Shown piece by piece: positions 35,985 to 48,171 of a stretch of DNA of 64,000 nt. Below the pieces are notes generated by a model. It saw nothing but the letters and a program-made list of their open reading frames with translations. It was not told the DNA's origin and did not search any database. The stretch spans positions 52,828,008-52,892,007 of the forward strand of contig CM059973.1 of NCBI GenBank assembly GCA_030490835.1, in the 5' to 3' direction. The DNA is from Annona cherimola (taxonomy: Eukaryota > Streptophyta > Magnoliopsida > Magnoliales > Annonaceae). The position numbers and the translations under genes are program-made. Position 1 is the stretch's first letter. Each line of letters starts with the position of its first letter.

Positions 35985-37610
35985 TTAATTTAGCTCTATC
36001 ATCCCCATATCATTCCTAATTTTACAAAATGATTCCTTGGCTAGTGGTTTGGTAAAAATATCAGCAATTTGGTCTTCTGTTTTCACATATTCTAAACAAA
36101 TATCATGATTTTCAACATGTTCTCTAATAAAATGGTGTCTTACATCAACATACTTGGTTCTTGAATGCAGTACAGGATTCTTAGTCAGACATATTGCACT
36201 TGTATTATCACATCTAATAGGAATATCAAAATAATCAATACCATAATCTTTCAATTGTTGTTTCATCCAAAGTAATTGGGCACAACAACTATCGGCGGCT
36301 ATGTATTCGGCTTCCGCAGTGGATAGAGCAACACTTGTTTGTTTTCTTGAGTACCATGAAACTAACATATGTCCAAGAAACTGACAAGTTCCACTAGTAA
36401 TTTTTCTATCTACTTTATAGCCGGCAAAGTCTGCATCCAAATAGCCGATTAAATCAAAAGTTGACCCCTTTGGATACCATAGCCCAAGGTTGGTAGTCTT
36501 TATCAAATATTTAAAAATCCTTTTTATAGCAAGCAGATGTGATTCTTTAGGACATGCTTGAAATCTAGAGCACATACAAACACTGAATAAAATATCAGGT
36601 CTAGAAGCAGTTAAATATAGCAAAGATCCTATCATGCTTCTATAAAGCTTTTGATCTATACATTTACCGTTTTCATCTGTGTCGATTTTGATTGTAGAGC
36701 TCATTGGGGTATTTGCCCCTTTGCTATTTTGCATTCCAAATTTCTTGAGTATCTCTTTGACATACTTGGACTGGTTTAAGAATATCCCTTCACTTTGTTG
36801 CTTGATTTGATCTATACATTTACCGTTTTCATCTGTGTCGATTTTGATTGTAGAGCTCATTGGGGTATTTGCCCCTTTGCTATTTTGCATTCCAAATTTC
36901 TTGAGTATCTCTTTGACATACTTGGACTGGTTTAAGAATATCCCTTCACTTTGTTGCTTGATTTGCAATCCAAGGAAGAAGTTTAATTCTCCCATCATGC
37001 TCATTTTAAATTCGCTCTGCATAATCTTAGAAAATTCTTGGCATAGATTTTCGTCAATAGCACCAAATATTATATCATCTACATAAATTTGTACAATTAG
37101 AATGCTTTTATTTTTATACTTAATGAACAAAGTAGTGTCTACTTTCCCTCTTTGAAACTCATGGTCAATCAAAAATTTATTCAGCCTTTCATACCAAGCT
37201 CTTGGAGCTTGTTTTAGTCCATATAATGCTTTGGTCAATTTATAAACATACTTTGATTGATCATTTTCTTCAAATCCAGGGGGTTGTTCAACATATGCTT
37301 CTTCATTCAAATAACCGTTCAGAAATGTACTTTTTACATCCATTTGGAACAATTTGAAATTCATATGAGAAGCAAATGCTAGTAAAATACGTATGGCTTC
37401 TAATCTAGCCACGGGTGCATATGATTCTTCGAAATCAATTCCTTCTTCTTGGGAATACCCTTTGGCAACTAATCTGGCCTTGTTTCTAATTACAAGTCCG
37501 CTTTCATCTAATTTGTTCCTAAATACCCATTTGGTACCAATGATTGTATGATTATTTGGTCTAGGAACTAAATGCCATACATTGTTCCTTTCAAATTGGT
37601 TTAGCTCTTC
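35985..37610 (-). pseudogene. pol: Copia-2 reverse transcriptase and RNase H
   Basis: Open from just after the stop at 37611-37613 down to a TAA at 35985. Numbered from the Met at 37412: RT catalytic Asp25 in [11 protein letters not shown] and YVDD at 110-113, followed by FFLGLQI. A perfect in-frame tandem duplication of 52 codons (36653-36964) repeats the [10 protein letters not shown]...TPMSS block. RNase H follows, with YLDADFAG (first Asp), STAEAEYIA (Glu) and RCDNTSAI (Asp). The end, FTKPLAKE, is conserved with copia-3. The RT N-terminus encoded at 37610-37413 lacks its own start because pol is one polyprotein. The duplication probably disrupts the RT connection/thumb fold. Confidence 0.92.
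36653..36964 (-). repeat. Perfect 156-bp tandem duplication in copia-2 pol
   Basis: Units 36653-36808 and 36809-36964 look identical base for base and keep the reading frame (52 codons). Copia-3 has a single copy in the corresponding RT segment (53580-53700). Confidence 0.92.
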
Positions 37611-39225
37611 TTACATTGCAGTAACCCAGTTTTCATCATTGAGAGCTTGTTCAATGGTATTTGGTTGAATTTTTGATACAAAAACATATTGACCAAAAAT
37701 GTTTTGTTTTGATCTTCTAGTCTTCACTCCTTCATATACATTTCCAATGACTTGCTCAATTGGATGGGCATTTTTGAACTTTAAATCAGTTGGAGGTTTG
37801 TAAGAATCATTACCTTCACTTACCTCTTCCTCCATGAGATTTTCTGGCTTGAGCTCGATTTCCTTTGGTTGTTCTTTTCCTTTTGTCACATCTGTATCAC
37901 TTAATTCATCCTCCTTTCTAGGAGTTTGGTTAAACTCATCAAAGACAATATGTATGGACTCTTCTACCACTTGGTTTCGTTTATTGAATACTCTATATGC
38001 TTTGCTATTTGATGAGTAACCAAGGAATATTGTCTCATCACTTTTAGCATCTAGTTTTTCCAAGTTGGTTTTTCCATTGTTCAAAACATAGCATGTGCAT
38101 CCAAAAGCATGAAAATAAGAAATATTTGGTTTCCTTCCTTTCCATAGTTCATATGGGGTCTTTTTCAAGATTGCTCTAATGGTAACACGATTCAAAACAT
38201 GACAAGATGTACTTACAGCTTCACCCCAAAATTTCTTGGATAGTTTGCTCTCATTTAGCATGGTTCTAGCCATCTCTTGTATAGTTCTGTTTTTCCTTTC
38301 AACTACTCCATTTTTTTGTGGAGTTCTTGGTGCAGAAAATGTGTGATGAATTCCTTTTTCGTTACAAAATTCTATAAATCGTTTGTTTTCAAATTCACCA
38401 CCATGATCACTTCTTATAGTTACAATAGTACTTTGTTTTTCATTTTGCACCAAATTTACAAAGATTGCAAACATAGAGAAGACTTCATCTTTGCTAGCTA
38501 AGAGAATTATCCATGTAAATCTTGAAAAATCATCAATAATTACAAACACATATCTCTTTCCACCAATGGTTAAAATATCGGATGGCCCGTATAGATCCAT
38601 GTGTAGCAATTCAAGTGGCCTAGTGGTGGAAATTTCCTTTTTGGTAGAGAAAGACATCTTGGGTTGTTTTGATAATTGACATGCCTTGCAAATTTTATCC
38701 TTGTCATATTTCAATCTTGGTAATCCTTCTACCAAACTCTTTTTCCATAGGGTCTTTATATTTCCCATGTTTATATGTCCAAGCCTTTTATGCCAAACCC
38801 ATGGATCATTATCAATGGCCATTAGACATTAACCATTTAGTTCATCTAGTGAAACCAAATATACATTTCCATGTCTTTTTCCACTAAACATGATATGTTC
38901 TCCATCAAATACATTACATATAGATGATTCAAACACAACCTTATATCCTTTGTCACATAATTGACTAATGCTCATTAGATTGTGCTTGAGTCCTTCAACA
39001 AACAAAACATCTTCCATGCATGCATTTGAAATACTGTGTATTTTTCCTTTACCTTTAATTTTACCTTTTTCATTATTACCAAAGGCAACTGTTCCATCGT
39101 TGCAAGGCGTAAGTTTATGAAATAAATCTCTTTCTCCGGTCATATGCCTTGAACAACCGCTATCCATGAACCATACATTATTTGCCTTTGCCTTAAAACA
39201 TGTCTGAAAAATAAACAAGTAAATC
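37611..39225 (-). pseudogene. pol: Copia-2 protease and integrase
   Basis: The protease segment (39218-38829) carries WFMDSGCSRHMTGE, the retropepsin-like active site, and ends at TAA 38829-38831. In the same frame the 403-residue stretch from the Met at 38822 holds the zinc-binding pre-integrase motif (His11, His16, Cys45, Cys48). The DDE triad is Asp76 (HMDLYGP), Asp139 (IRSDHGGEF) and Glu175 (NGVVERKNRT). It ends at TAA 37611-37613. Both stops replace CAA codons present in sister copies (copia-1 and copia-3 respectively). Integrase preceding RT fits Ty1/copia. The frame differs from the upstream gag segment by a one-base shift near 39230. Confidence 0.92.
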
Positions 39226-39771
39226 TTATCTCTTTGGTACCCATTTTATGGGTCCATTTGGGTTAGTAAAATGATTCAATCTTCGTAGTTCTAATTTAGA
39301 AAGCCCAAATCTTGTGTTCCTTGGAACCCAAACTAATTTTGCACCATGATCATATAGCTTCTTAAAGTTACATTTATAGATTGTATGACCCATTTTATTG
39401 CAAAAATTGCAAGCCATAGGTAATCTTGGAGTAGGCCTCCAAGTACGTAATGGTTCAAACGTTGGCCTTCTAGTCCACATAAAATTTTTCTTTTGTGGCT
39501 TGTATATAGGTGCAGTTTTGGTTTGATATTTCCCAAGCATTGGCACATTCGATTCGCCACTTTCTTTTTGCTCAAATGTATAGTAACCAAGACCTCTTTT
39601 ATTTGTTTGAGAGGTCATGTTCAAAAACATTTTTACATTTTCTCCTGGATTAGAGAACTTAGCTAATGATTCATTTAATGATCCGTTCTCCTTTTTCAGC
39701 AAGTCATTTTCATCTTTCAGTTTGTCTAATTTCTCTGCAAGTTTACCATTTACAATTATTGCTGCATCACA
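39226..39771 (-). pseudogene. gag: Copia-2 Gag C-terminal region with second CCHC knuckle
   Basis: Continues in frame after the TAA at 39772-39774. It shows a Lys/Glu/Asn-rich helical start, the conserved MFLNMTSQTNKRGLGY block, a basic linker, the knuckle CNFCNKMGHTIYKC, and the block LVWVPRNTRFG. It ends at 39226 through a one-base frameshift relative to protease. The same module exists in copia-1 and copia-3. It is probably part of one Gag-Pol polyprotein originally. Confidence 0.85.
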
Positions 39772-41025
39772 TTATCTTTTCTTAATTGTAAACTTGCTTC
39801 CTAATTTCTTCATTTCTTCATATAGTGAATCATAAGCAACTTGCAGTTCTTCTAATTCAGCACATTTGAGGCATTCTTGAAAAGAAGAGTAACTTGATTG
39901 AGAATGGCAAGACTTGGAGGTTACCTCTTCATTGCTTGTGCACTTTGTTGAGTTTTGTTCCTCTTGTTCGATTTGCGCCATGCAGCATATTCTAGCACAA
40001 TCTTCCGCCTCGATTTCGTCGGTTGAGGAGCTACTCGTTGTGGATTCTTTGTCATTCACGTACATGCCTCTTCCTTTATTTCTTTGAAATCTTTTGTTGT
40101 CCCCTCGATCTTTTCTTTGCTCCTTTGCCTTGCTTTCTTCGGGGGTTGGACATTGAGCCTGCATGTGTCCCGAACCGCTGCATCGGTAACATTTTGTTGT
40201 TTCTTTCTTTTTCTCTTTTGAACTTCTTTCTTTAAAATTTCTGAAATTTCTGCCTTTCCTCACAAATTTTCTGAATCGTTTTGTGAGTAGGGCAATCTCA
40301 TCTTCATTTTGTGAAGATGAAGTATCGTCTGAATCTTGTGCGGCTTTTAAGGCAATTGCTCTTTTGCCTTTGTGATGATCTTCATTTCTTTTCTTAATTA
40401 GCTCATGAGACATTAATGAGCTAATTAGGTTTTCTAGCTTCAATGTGTTGAGGTCCTTAACTTCTTCTATCGCAGTAATCTTTGGAGTCCAAGATTCCGG
40501 TAGAGCCCTTAAAATCTTCATAACCTGTTCAGATTCAGATATAGCCTTTCCAAGACCTTTCAATGCATTAGTAATTTTAGAAAATCTAGCAAACATCTTA
40601 GAAATATTTTCTGTTTCTAGCATTCTAAAATTTTCTAATTCTCCAATCAAAATGTTTCTTCTCATCCCTTGGACTTGAGAAGTTCCTTCATAGATGGAGG
40701 TTAATGTATCCCATATCTCTTTGACGGTTAAACAAGAGGATACTTTATCATACTCAGAAGCCGTAAGAGCACAAAATAGAGAATTCATGGCCTTAGCATT
40801 GCTCTTGACGGTTCTTACTTCCTCTTCGGTCCACTTGGAAGCTCTTTCATCGGTAGGCAAAGTTACACCATCTTGGATTGCAATCCAAGAATCCATGTCG
40901 GTAGCCATAATGAGTTGCTTCATACGAAGCTTCCAATAGCCGAAATTGTTCCCATCAAACAATGGTGGCCTAGTAAATGATTGGCCTTCGGAAAATACAG
41001 GAACGGAAGTAGATTGGGATGCCAT
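39772..41025 (-). pseudogene. gag: Copia-2 Gag, N-terminal 417 residues
   Basis: Starts at the ATG complementary to 41023-41025, about 35 bp inside the PBS. The UBN2/Gag-polypeptide domain of copia elements spans roughly residues 30-220 (WIAIQDGVTLP, LTSIYEGTSQVQG, LRALPESWTPK). A Lys/Arg-rich stretch (250-278) precedes the CCHC knuckle at 279-292. The rest is Ser/Glu-rich and ends in a coiled-coil-like segment (ELQVAYDSLYEEMKK). It stops at TAA 39772-39774, where copia-3 has CAA. This is the longest intact gag segment among the copia copies here. Confidence 0.92.
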
Positions 41026-41059
41026 GTCAATAAGATCTCTTTGGTAAACTCAAAGACCT

Positions 41060-41071
41060 ACTTTCATACCA
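41060..41071 (-). other. Decayed primer-binding site of copia-2
   Basis: The minus strand reads TGGTATGAAAGT, two bases inside the 5' LTR. Compared with the canonical tRNA-iMet site it has three mismatches (positions 7, 9 and 12). The copia-3 site is perfect. Confidence 0.75.
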
Positions 41072-41073
41072 CT

Positions 41074-42759
41074 TGTTGGTCCCGAGTTAATGGCAAAACC
41101 CAAGAGGGGAGGGGTGAATTGGGTTCTTAAAAATTCTTCGGTAAATTAAAACTTAACCCCTTGAGAGTTTGATCCCCTTGAATAAAACTGATAGAGAGCA
41201 ATGAAGTAAAACAACAGGCAAGATTTATAGTAGTTTGGGCAACCTCTCCCTACTCCACTCTTCCAAGCTCACACACCGTTGTGACTTGGGTTCCACTATG
41301 TATTCCACGAATACACTTGGAGACTCCGCTCTCTTCTAGATTCCAGCTCTAGGAGGCATACACAAACAGAGCCTATGCTCTCTTCTAGATTCTAGCTCTA
41401 GGGGGCTTGTACACTTGATACAAGTAGGTGATGAGTTCAACTCCAATCACAACTCTACTTGCAATGTCTTGGTTTGTTACAACAATCTCAAACCAAAATA
41501 AATAACAAGGAATAATGAGAATAAGGAGATTCTACACTTTACAGAGTTGTGTAGGCAGTTTTGAGCTTGAGGAAGAACTTGTAGAAGCAACCGAATGAAT
41601 GTCTTTGAAGCTATTTGCAAGTTGAAGCTCTTTTCTTCCTTTGAATGTGTATAGATCACTCAAATTTTGAGAGAAGCAAATGAAAGCTCTTGTTTGCACT
41701 TCTTTTCTCTCCTTAGACAATGTAGAGTATATTTTCTCGTTTGCTTGAGTGTCTATTTATAGAATGGGGAAGATATGAACGTTATAGAAGTGGTTGGCGC
41801 GCAATAAATGTTCCAACGTTCAAAAATTCGAACGTTGGTTCCCCAAGTCGCAGGTGGAGTCGACTTCGTTTACGACTTGGCTTCCCAAGTCGCAACTGGA
41901 GTCGACTTCGTTTGCGACTTCAGTTTCCAAGTCTGAGATTAGGTCGACTTGGTTTCAGACTTGACCTCAAGTCGATCTTGGAGTCGACTTGGGTTGTGAC
42001 TTGACCTGTTCTTGTGCTGAAATTTGTTTGGTCCTTGCTTGATTTCTTCTAGCTTGCTTAGCTTTCCTTCTTGAATCATTTACTTCTGAAATGGCTTCTA
42101 ATATTTACAAAACTCCTTGAAGAACTTGTCTTAGTTGCTTTTGATAGTAGTCTTCATGACTTGAACTTCTTCATCTTCAACTACGTTTGAAGCTGTGCCT
42201 TGGACTTGAGAGACTTGAATTGATAGTGAGCTTATATTCTTGATTTTGGAATTGAGAAGTCCCAAGTTGATCTTCAAAGTGAGCTTGAAACTGTATCTTG
42301 AATTTTGACAAGCTCAAGTCGAACTTGGGGTCGACTTCATGTGCGACTTCACCCAAGTCGCACCTGGAGTCGACTTCGTCTGCGACTTCGGCATTTTGGT
42401 GCCCCAAAATCAGCTCTGGAGTATTTTTCCCAACTCAAGTCGATGTTGGAGTCAACTTCGTTTGCGACTTGGCTTCCCAAGTCGCAAGTGGAGTCGACTT
42501 GGCCTGCGACTTCACCAGCTTTCCTTCCGATTTGAATTGTGCCGCGAGGTTCTGTTTCAAGTCGAATATGGAGTCGACTTTGGGATCGACTTCACCCTAA
42601 GTCGAAGTCCAAGTCGACTTGGATATCGACTTGGCTAATTCATTCCTTAAATCATTAAGCAAAATCATTAGTACTCACAATATACTCAAATTAGACTTTT
42701 TAATCATCAAAACTCATGTTTTGGTCAATTTTGTTTTGTTTTAAACATTGTTTCCAACA
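41074..42759 (-). repeat. 5' LTR of copia-2
   Basis: 1,686 bp, same termini as 31510-33212. It holds a TATA-like element and the GTCGACTT clusters (41850-42640). Confidence 0.95.
41753..41762 (-). promoter_or_regulatory. Putative TATA box of copia-2
   Basis: The minus strand reads CTATAAATAG about 1 kb from the U3 start. It is duplicated at the same place in the 3' LTR, and the same kind of motif sits at this position in copia-4 (61568). Confidence 0.55.
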
Positions 42760-44491
42760 CACATGTGGTTTTAAGAAAATTTTAGCTAGGTTAATCAACC
42801 CATTTTCAACCCTAATCTCCATTTTCATTCTCTTGAACTCTTGATTTCATTCTTTTCATTCAAACCTTATTCAATACCCTAATCAAGGGAATCATGAATT
42901 ATCCTTTAAGGGTTCATTATAAATCAAATTCATGACTCATAAGTTGAGGTGAAAAACTTAGGATTAAAGAACTCAAATCATGATGTATACTTACATGAAT
43001 TGAATCCAACTTGAACTCAACTTTTCTAGCTTGAATCCCTCTTCTTTCTTCCCCTTTTTCCTTCTCTTTTTCTCTTCTTCTTGCCCTCATGCTGGTGGAA
43101 TGGGGACGTTCACACTGCTGTCTTGATTGGAGTTTTTCCCTCTTGACTTTTCTCTCTCTAACCCTTTACACATATGGACGTGCTCCCCTTGTAATGCCCT
43201 TAATTTTTCAGTTTTTTGGGCCCACTTGCAACATCAAATTAAGACATAATTAAAGCCTGTTTATCCCCTTTGATGACATGACACAATATGCTCCAAGTAT
43301 ATTAGAAAATTAGTTTTGAAAAATCCATCAAAAATCCTTGTCATTAATGGACACAATCTATCCACACAATGGAATGTCCATTTCAGCAGCCCTTGTGCAA
43401 ATTTTTTACACCTAATTCAACGTTAATTTATGCATATTTAATTATCCTAGCTAATAGCATACTTAGGGGTCCATTTAGCATATTAAAAGTTTCATAAAAA
43501 TCCAGATTTTAGCCTTGGACGTCCACCCTTTTCTTGATCCATCTTGTTGTCCATGCGTGATCACGTCCATATGCAGTTCCCTTTTGCAATTTTTTCCATA
43601 AAAATGTAGCTTTATTTGATGGTCATTTAATTACCCTAGTAATTAGCTTTCTTAGCTGTCCATTTAGCATTAAAAAAAATCACAAAAAATCCAAAAACTG
43701 CCTTGGACGTCCACCTCTCTCCTTAAACTAGTCATAGCTAATTAATTTCCATATTCATGCAGGGGATATTTCATGGATTTTATCATTTTAGAAAATATAC
43801 AAAATCCACTTGTAATCGCCTCCTTTTGCCACCTCATTTTTGCCATTAATCATTTAATTATTTTATTTAACTTTAACATAAATGCTAATTAGTTTAAGGT
43901 GCAAAAGTAAAAGGTGCTCCACCTTTTTTGTGCAAGCATAATCCCTAAATCACTTAGCTTAATCCAAGCCTCTCATTGCATTAATCTCATAATTTTAACC
44001 GTTCATTTCAAATTTCGTTTCAATCCGACTTTTCTAGAGCAAGTTATGATCATTTGAAGTCATCCTTGGATTTTGGATGGTAATAATCAATTTTCACCCT
44101 AATCCCATCGAAATTTTATAATCCATCATTTCCATAAGATTAAGCACAAAATTATGTTCTTACCTTTCAATTTTCATCTTAATCTACCTTACCAACATTG
44201 AGTTATGAATCTTCTAGCACTTGCCACCTTAAGTCCATAATTATAAACATAATCTCCATTAGTTAAATCATAATATATGAGGTAATTATCCTCAATATAT
44301 TCATAATCTCTAATCCTCATTAGGTCTTTTTAATCACATTGACCCATATCGGCTTATACTTATTATTCATAACCATTTGCCCTAATTGCAATTAATTATC
44401 TAAATTGCAAAGAAAATCATTCATAATTCATCTAAATCATACATGATTCACATGTATATGCCAAATGCATATATATAATCCTTACTTCACA
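42760..44491 (-). repeat. LTR-X segment 3 (U3 end)
   Basis: The last part of LTR-X, beginning with the right CACAT TSD copy of copia-2 and ending in cttacttcaca at 44491. That is a shortened form of the TTTCACA terminus of the sister LTRs. Typical features are ggacgt motifs in AT-rich DNA and the atttctagctcaagttatgatc-type block (44030). It is inserted in the copia-3 accessory ORF. No coding content. Confidence 0.75.
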
Positions 44492-45704
44492 ACATGAGCC
44501 ATGTGATTGGGGTGATGTGGGCTCTACAGGTGCTGCTGGTGTTGGAGATGGGGTTGCCTCCTGTTGCGAGGATGGAGGGGGATGCTCTCCCTCAGAATGA
44601 GCACCCTCCGCTTCAGGTTGGGTTGGTTGTCCCATCCATCCTGAATCCTTGCTGCTCGGAATTCCTCTAAATTGATCTTCATTTGAGTCAATAAAGTCTT
44701 GTTTATTGCATTCGTGGGCTTCAACACTTTAAATGGCTCCCTGTCTAGGTCGACACCAAGGTAGTGCATAATCCTGGTGATCCATGTCTCATACGGTAGC
44801 ACGCCTCTGGGATTATCTTTCTTAGAGGCCAAGGCTTCCAAAAGTAGAGCAGGCAGACTGACTTTAACCCGATTATCTATTTCCCACAAAAATTTTGCCT
44901 CCTGTGGGTTCAATTGGTTTTGGCCTTCTCCTTTAGGGTAAATGCAGTGAGCAATCAATAGCCTTAGGACCCTCAATTTGGTAGATAAATTCATGCAGTG
45001 GAGAAATTTAATTCCTGGATGATATTTGTTGCTCTTTCTTAACTGGTTGTACATCTGTGAAAGTGTCAACCCTTCAGGAATACTTTCATCAACCTCGGGG
45101 ACCTCCAAAATTTGTGCAATTTAGTGGATTGCACTTTCCCTATGATTTGTACTTCAATTCCCAAATTTATCTCATTTCCTTAGACAAATGTAATGTAATA
45201 CTCCTGATCCCATAAATAGTAGAATGTACGGGTCAGATCAGGGTATACTCTATCATCGGCTTTCAGAAGCCCAGTCCATCCTTGAAAATCAAGTAGCTCC
45301 TCTATTCCAAACTCATAATCACGCAGAAACTTAAAGTCAATGATGTTAGGAATAAATATCTTATGCTCATAAATACTCTTGTATAACCGGTTGTGCTCCC
45401 GCTCAGTTCTAAAGTATGTCGTTGACATTTTAAGCACCTGTCCCTTCTGTGTTCGGGTGTCCTACCTGTTTGCAGCCGATAACATCTCATTGCTTGATCC
45501 GAATTCTGAGCTGGCTTGTCGTGGTGGCGACGATGATGAATTTGCCATGCGAAAACGCACACGGCGTCCCGCCAACACGGAGACCTCTTCCCGAACTCAT
45601 TTGGATGGAGTTCATTGTTGGCGGGGTACCCCCTCGCCAGTATTGGAGCGAGAAGGTCTAGATATAACTAGTTTGGTGGGCTTTGCAATGGCTTTAGGTG
45701 CCAT
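44492..45704 (-). pseudogene. Accessory ORF of copia-3, truncated homologue of the copia-2 accessory ORF
   Basis: The start corresponds to the ATG complementary to 45702-45704 (MAPKAIAKPT, compare MAPKPRLPK in copia-2), then frameshifts occur. The block 45437-45180 (STTYFRTERE, IIDFKFLRDYEF, ELLDFQGWTG) is about three-quarters identical by eye to the copia-2 protein. After a TAA just upstream of 45108 comes the second half (RVLRLLIAHCIYP, LPYETWITRIMHYL). It ends where LTR-X inserted, right after a Pro-rich linker (PTSPQSHGSC, compare copia-2 PVSPMTHGSY). Homology over both halves shows the two reading segments were one protein in the ancestor. Confidence 0.75.
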
Positions 45705-46313
45705 AGATTCAACTTGAAATGGGTGTCAAGTAGATTTAGAAATGGGACTATGAAAGAGCAAGGGGACTGACGAAAATGCGAGAAAATGTGAGAGGAAATG
45801 CGAGCAAGGACAGTGCCTGTTTAGAAGAAATAGAGAGATGAGAGAGGAGAACGTTAGCTTATGAGAGAGCCGACTGCCGGAAATAGCTGGCGACCGTCAG
45901 ATAGTGATGGAGAGAGAGGGAAAATGAGAGAGATAGAGCTAGAAGAAACCGAAGGTAGCAAGGGTGAATTGGAAATCTTAGAGAGAGAGAGAGAGAGAAC
46001 AGAGAGTGAGCAGATATGACTGGAAAACCAGAGATTTGAGATATTTGAGAGAAACTGGAGATATGGACGAAGCCGGAGAGGAGAAAATGGGAAACAACAC
46101 TGGGGGAGAAGGAAAGAAGAAGAGAGAAGGAAGATAAGAAGAGGGAGTTCGCGCTGGAGTCGACTTGCCCTAACCGAAGTCGACTTCAGCCCATGCGGAG
46201 TCGACTTCGCCCTGTCCGAAGTGGGCTCGAGTTTTGTAGAGTCAACTTCGGCAAAGTCGACTTGGCTCTCCAGACTTAGTTTTTCTAATATGCTCCCCTA
46301 TCATATTATGCTT
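45705..46313 (-). other. Spacer between pol and accessory ORF of copia-3
   Basis: Purine-rich on the plus strand with a GAGA microsatellite (45980-45997), then a short cluster of gtcgactt motifs (46150-46265). It matches the make-up of the copia-2 spacer. No ORF of note. Confidence 0.7.
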
Positions 46314-46589
46314 CTAATCAAACTCGATCATACCCGTATCATTCCTAATTTTATAAAATGATTCCTTTGCTAATGGTTTGGTGAAAATATCTATAATTTG
46401 GTCCTCCGTTTTATCATATTCTAAGCAAATGTCATGATTTTCAATATGCTCACGAATAAAATGATGTCTTACATCTATATGCTTTGTTCTAGAATGTAAC
46501 ATAGGATTATTAGTCAAACAAATTGCACTTGTGTTATCATATCTAATTAGAATATTATGATAATCAATACTATAGTCCTTAAGTTGTTG
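46314..46589 (-). pseudogene. pol: Copia-3 RNase H C-terminus
   Basis: Encodes the last part of pol: an Asp-Asn-Thr-Ser-Ala motif, [17 protein letters not shown] and [10 protein letters not shown], with a TAG-type end at 46314. It is the continuation of 53155 onward; the gypsy derivative at 46590 separates the two with TSD TGTTG (46585-46589 and 53155-53159). Confidence 0.88.
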
Positions 46590-48166
46590 TGTGGCGCCCC
46601 AGCCTGAGCATCACAACCTTACCTCAAGATCGTTCGACTGGTAAACGTGATCAGGATTGTTGCCCTGTCACACGGCTGGTTTTAATGGATATTTATCCAA
46701 TTAAATATCTTTTCATAGCAGTTTAATTCCTCATATGTTCATTTCATGCATATCGGAGTCATTTCCATCCAATAATGTTATAACTAGACATGATTTTCAT
46801 AACGTATTTCAAACCATCTCATAAATCAGATGTCACTGTATGTATCATCACAGATGTCACATAAAACATCAAAGTATTTACAATTATATGACATAAGTTT
46901 TTCATTAACATGAAAACTTATAATGTCTTCACATTTCTTCAATGGATGGCTCCTGCTCCTTTGCCAGGTCTCATCTTTCACCTGTCTATGGGTTTGGAAA
47001 ACAAAAACATGAGTCGAAATTCAACTCAATAAGCAAGCTGTATATTTTGTAGGAAATTCATTTTGAAGGCATGTTTATTCAAAAGAATTTTTCTCCCTTT
47101 TGTAGAGACACTTATCAAGTGATCAACTACCTGTGGAGCAAAAACCTTTTCCTAAATCATTCATAAACACTTCATAAATATTTCATAAACATTAGATGTG
47201 CAAATTCATCATTGCCATTGATGGCATTATCCTTCATGTGACGGTACGCTAGCTCGGGGAACAATATTCCATGACATGTCCTCTCCATCCTTAGCGCCGG
47301 ACCTACCGACTTGGCAACGTCAAGAGGGACTCCTTGTCCACTTACTACCTCGACTAGCCTACTTGATTTCCATTCGATGCATGACTTTTAGTCACCCCGG
47401 CGTCATATACCCCCTTACACATGGAACTTGTCATTCTCGTGTCGAGAATTCTTTGCACCATCCCTCTTTAAACACCATTTCAACGAAACATCGTATAAAC
47501 TCATGTTTTAACACATTTCATGCATAATTGCAAAACCATAAGAAATCATTTATTTCAATAGAAATAAACATTTCAATACTCATATAAACAAGGAATGACC
47601 ATCCTTAAATACCTTGTAATGAAGACAAAAATCATTTAGAAAGATGCTTGCTTACTGAGTTTCAACTCACGTTTTGTTTTCCAAACCCATAGACAGGTGA
47701 AAGGAAAGAGGCAAGGAGCACAGGTGCAGATTCAAGGATGAATGGATTTCTACGAGTTACCTGTGTATGAACCTAAGGGTTGAATGGTTATATGAATGTT
47801 AACAATTAAAATGAATGTTAACAATTAAATTGTTATTCAATGTTGTAGAAGGTTTATGTTACGTTTTATGCCAATGGATTGGCAAAAAATTTTTATGGGT
47901 AAATGCTAAGGCATAAAATACCATGATATGGTTAAGTATGAAGATTATGAGATGACATGTGTAATTCTCAAATGATACAATGGCCTAAAATGGCATTTGA
48001 TGGAAACTTGAAACAAGTGGAATGATATAAAATCCTAAGGAGTTAGGATTAACTGGATAAAAATCCAATAACAACCCGCCGCGTGATCATGGCAACAATC
48101 CTGATTCACATTTACCAATCAATAGATCCTGAGGTAAAGATGTGAATCTCGGGCCGGGGCGCCACA
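46590..48166 (+). repeat. Chimeric fold-back LTR
   Basis: Positions 46590-47655 are gypsy LTR in minus orientation, from the U5 terminus inward. Positions 47645-48166 are the last ~520 bp of the LTR in plus orientation, nearly identical to 52632-53154. The two meet at an 11-nt shared string TGCTTGCTTAC (47645-47655), found in both orientations of the family. The outer arms (46590-~47037 and 47645-48166) could pair as a long imperfect hairpin with a ~600-bp loop. No coding content. Confidence 0.82.
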
Positions 48167-48171
48167 AGAAA

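Larger units (their letters stand above)
31510..42759 (-). mobile_element. Copia-2: complete SIRE/Maximus-like copia element, 11.25 kb
   Basis: Flanked by TSD CACAT (31505-31509 and 42760-42764). The LTRs are 31510-33212 (3') and 41074-42759 (5'), with a PBS left of 41074 and a polypurine tract right of 33212. Internal order in transcription direction: gag with CCHC knuckle, second knuckle region, protease, integrase, RT, RNase H, GTCGAC-rich spacer, then a downstream accessory ORF. Integrase before RT is diagnostic of Ty1/copia. By hand count the LTRs differ at about 17 positions plus a 17-bp and a few 1-2-bp indels (~1%), so it is older than the Tekay-like insertion but still fairly young. 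Several stops inactivate it. Confidence 0.95.
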
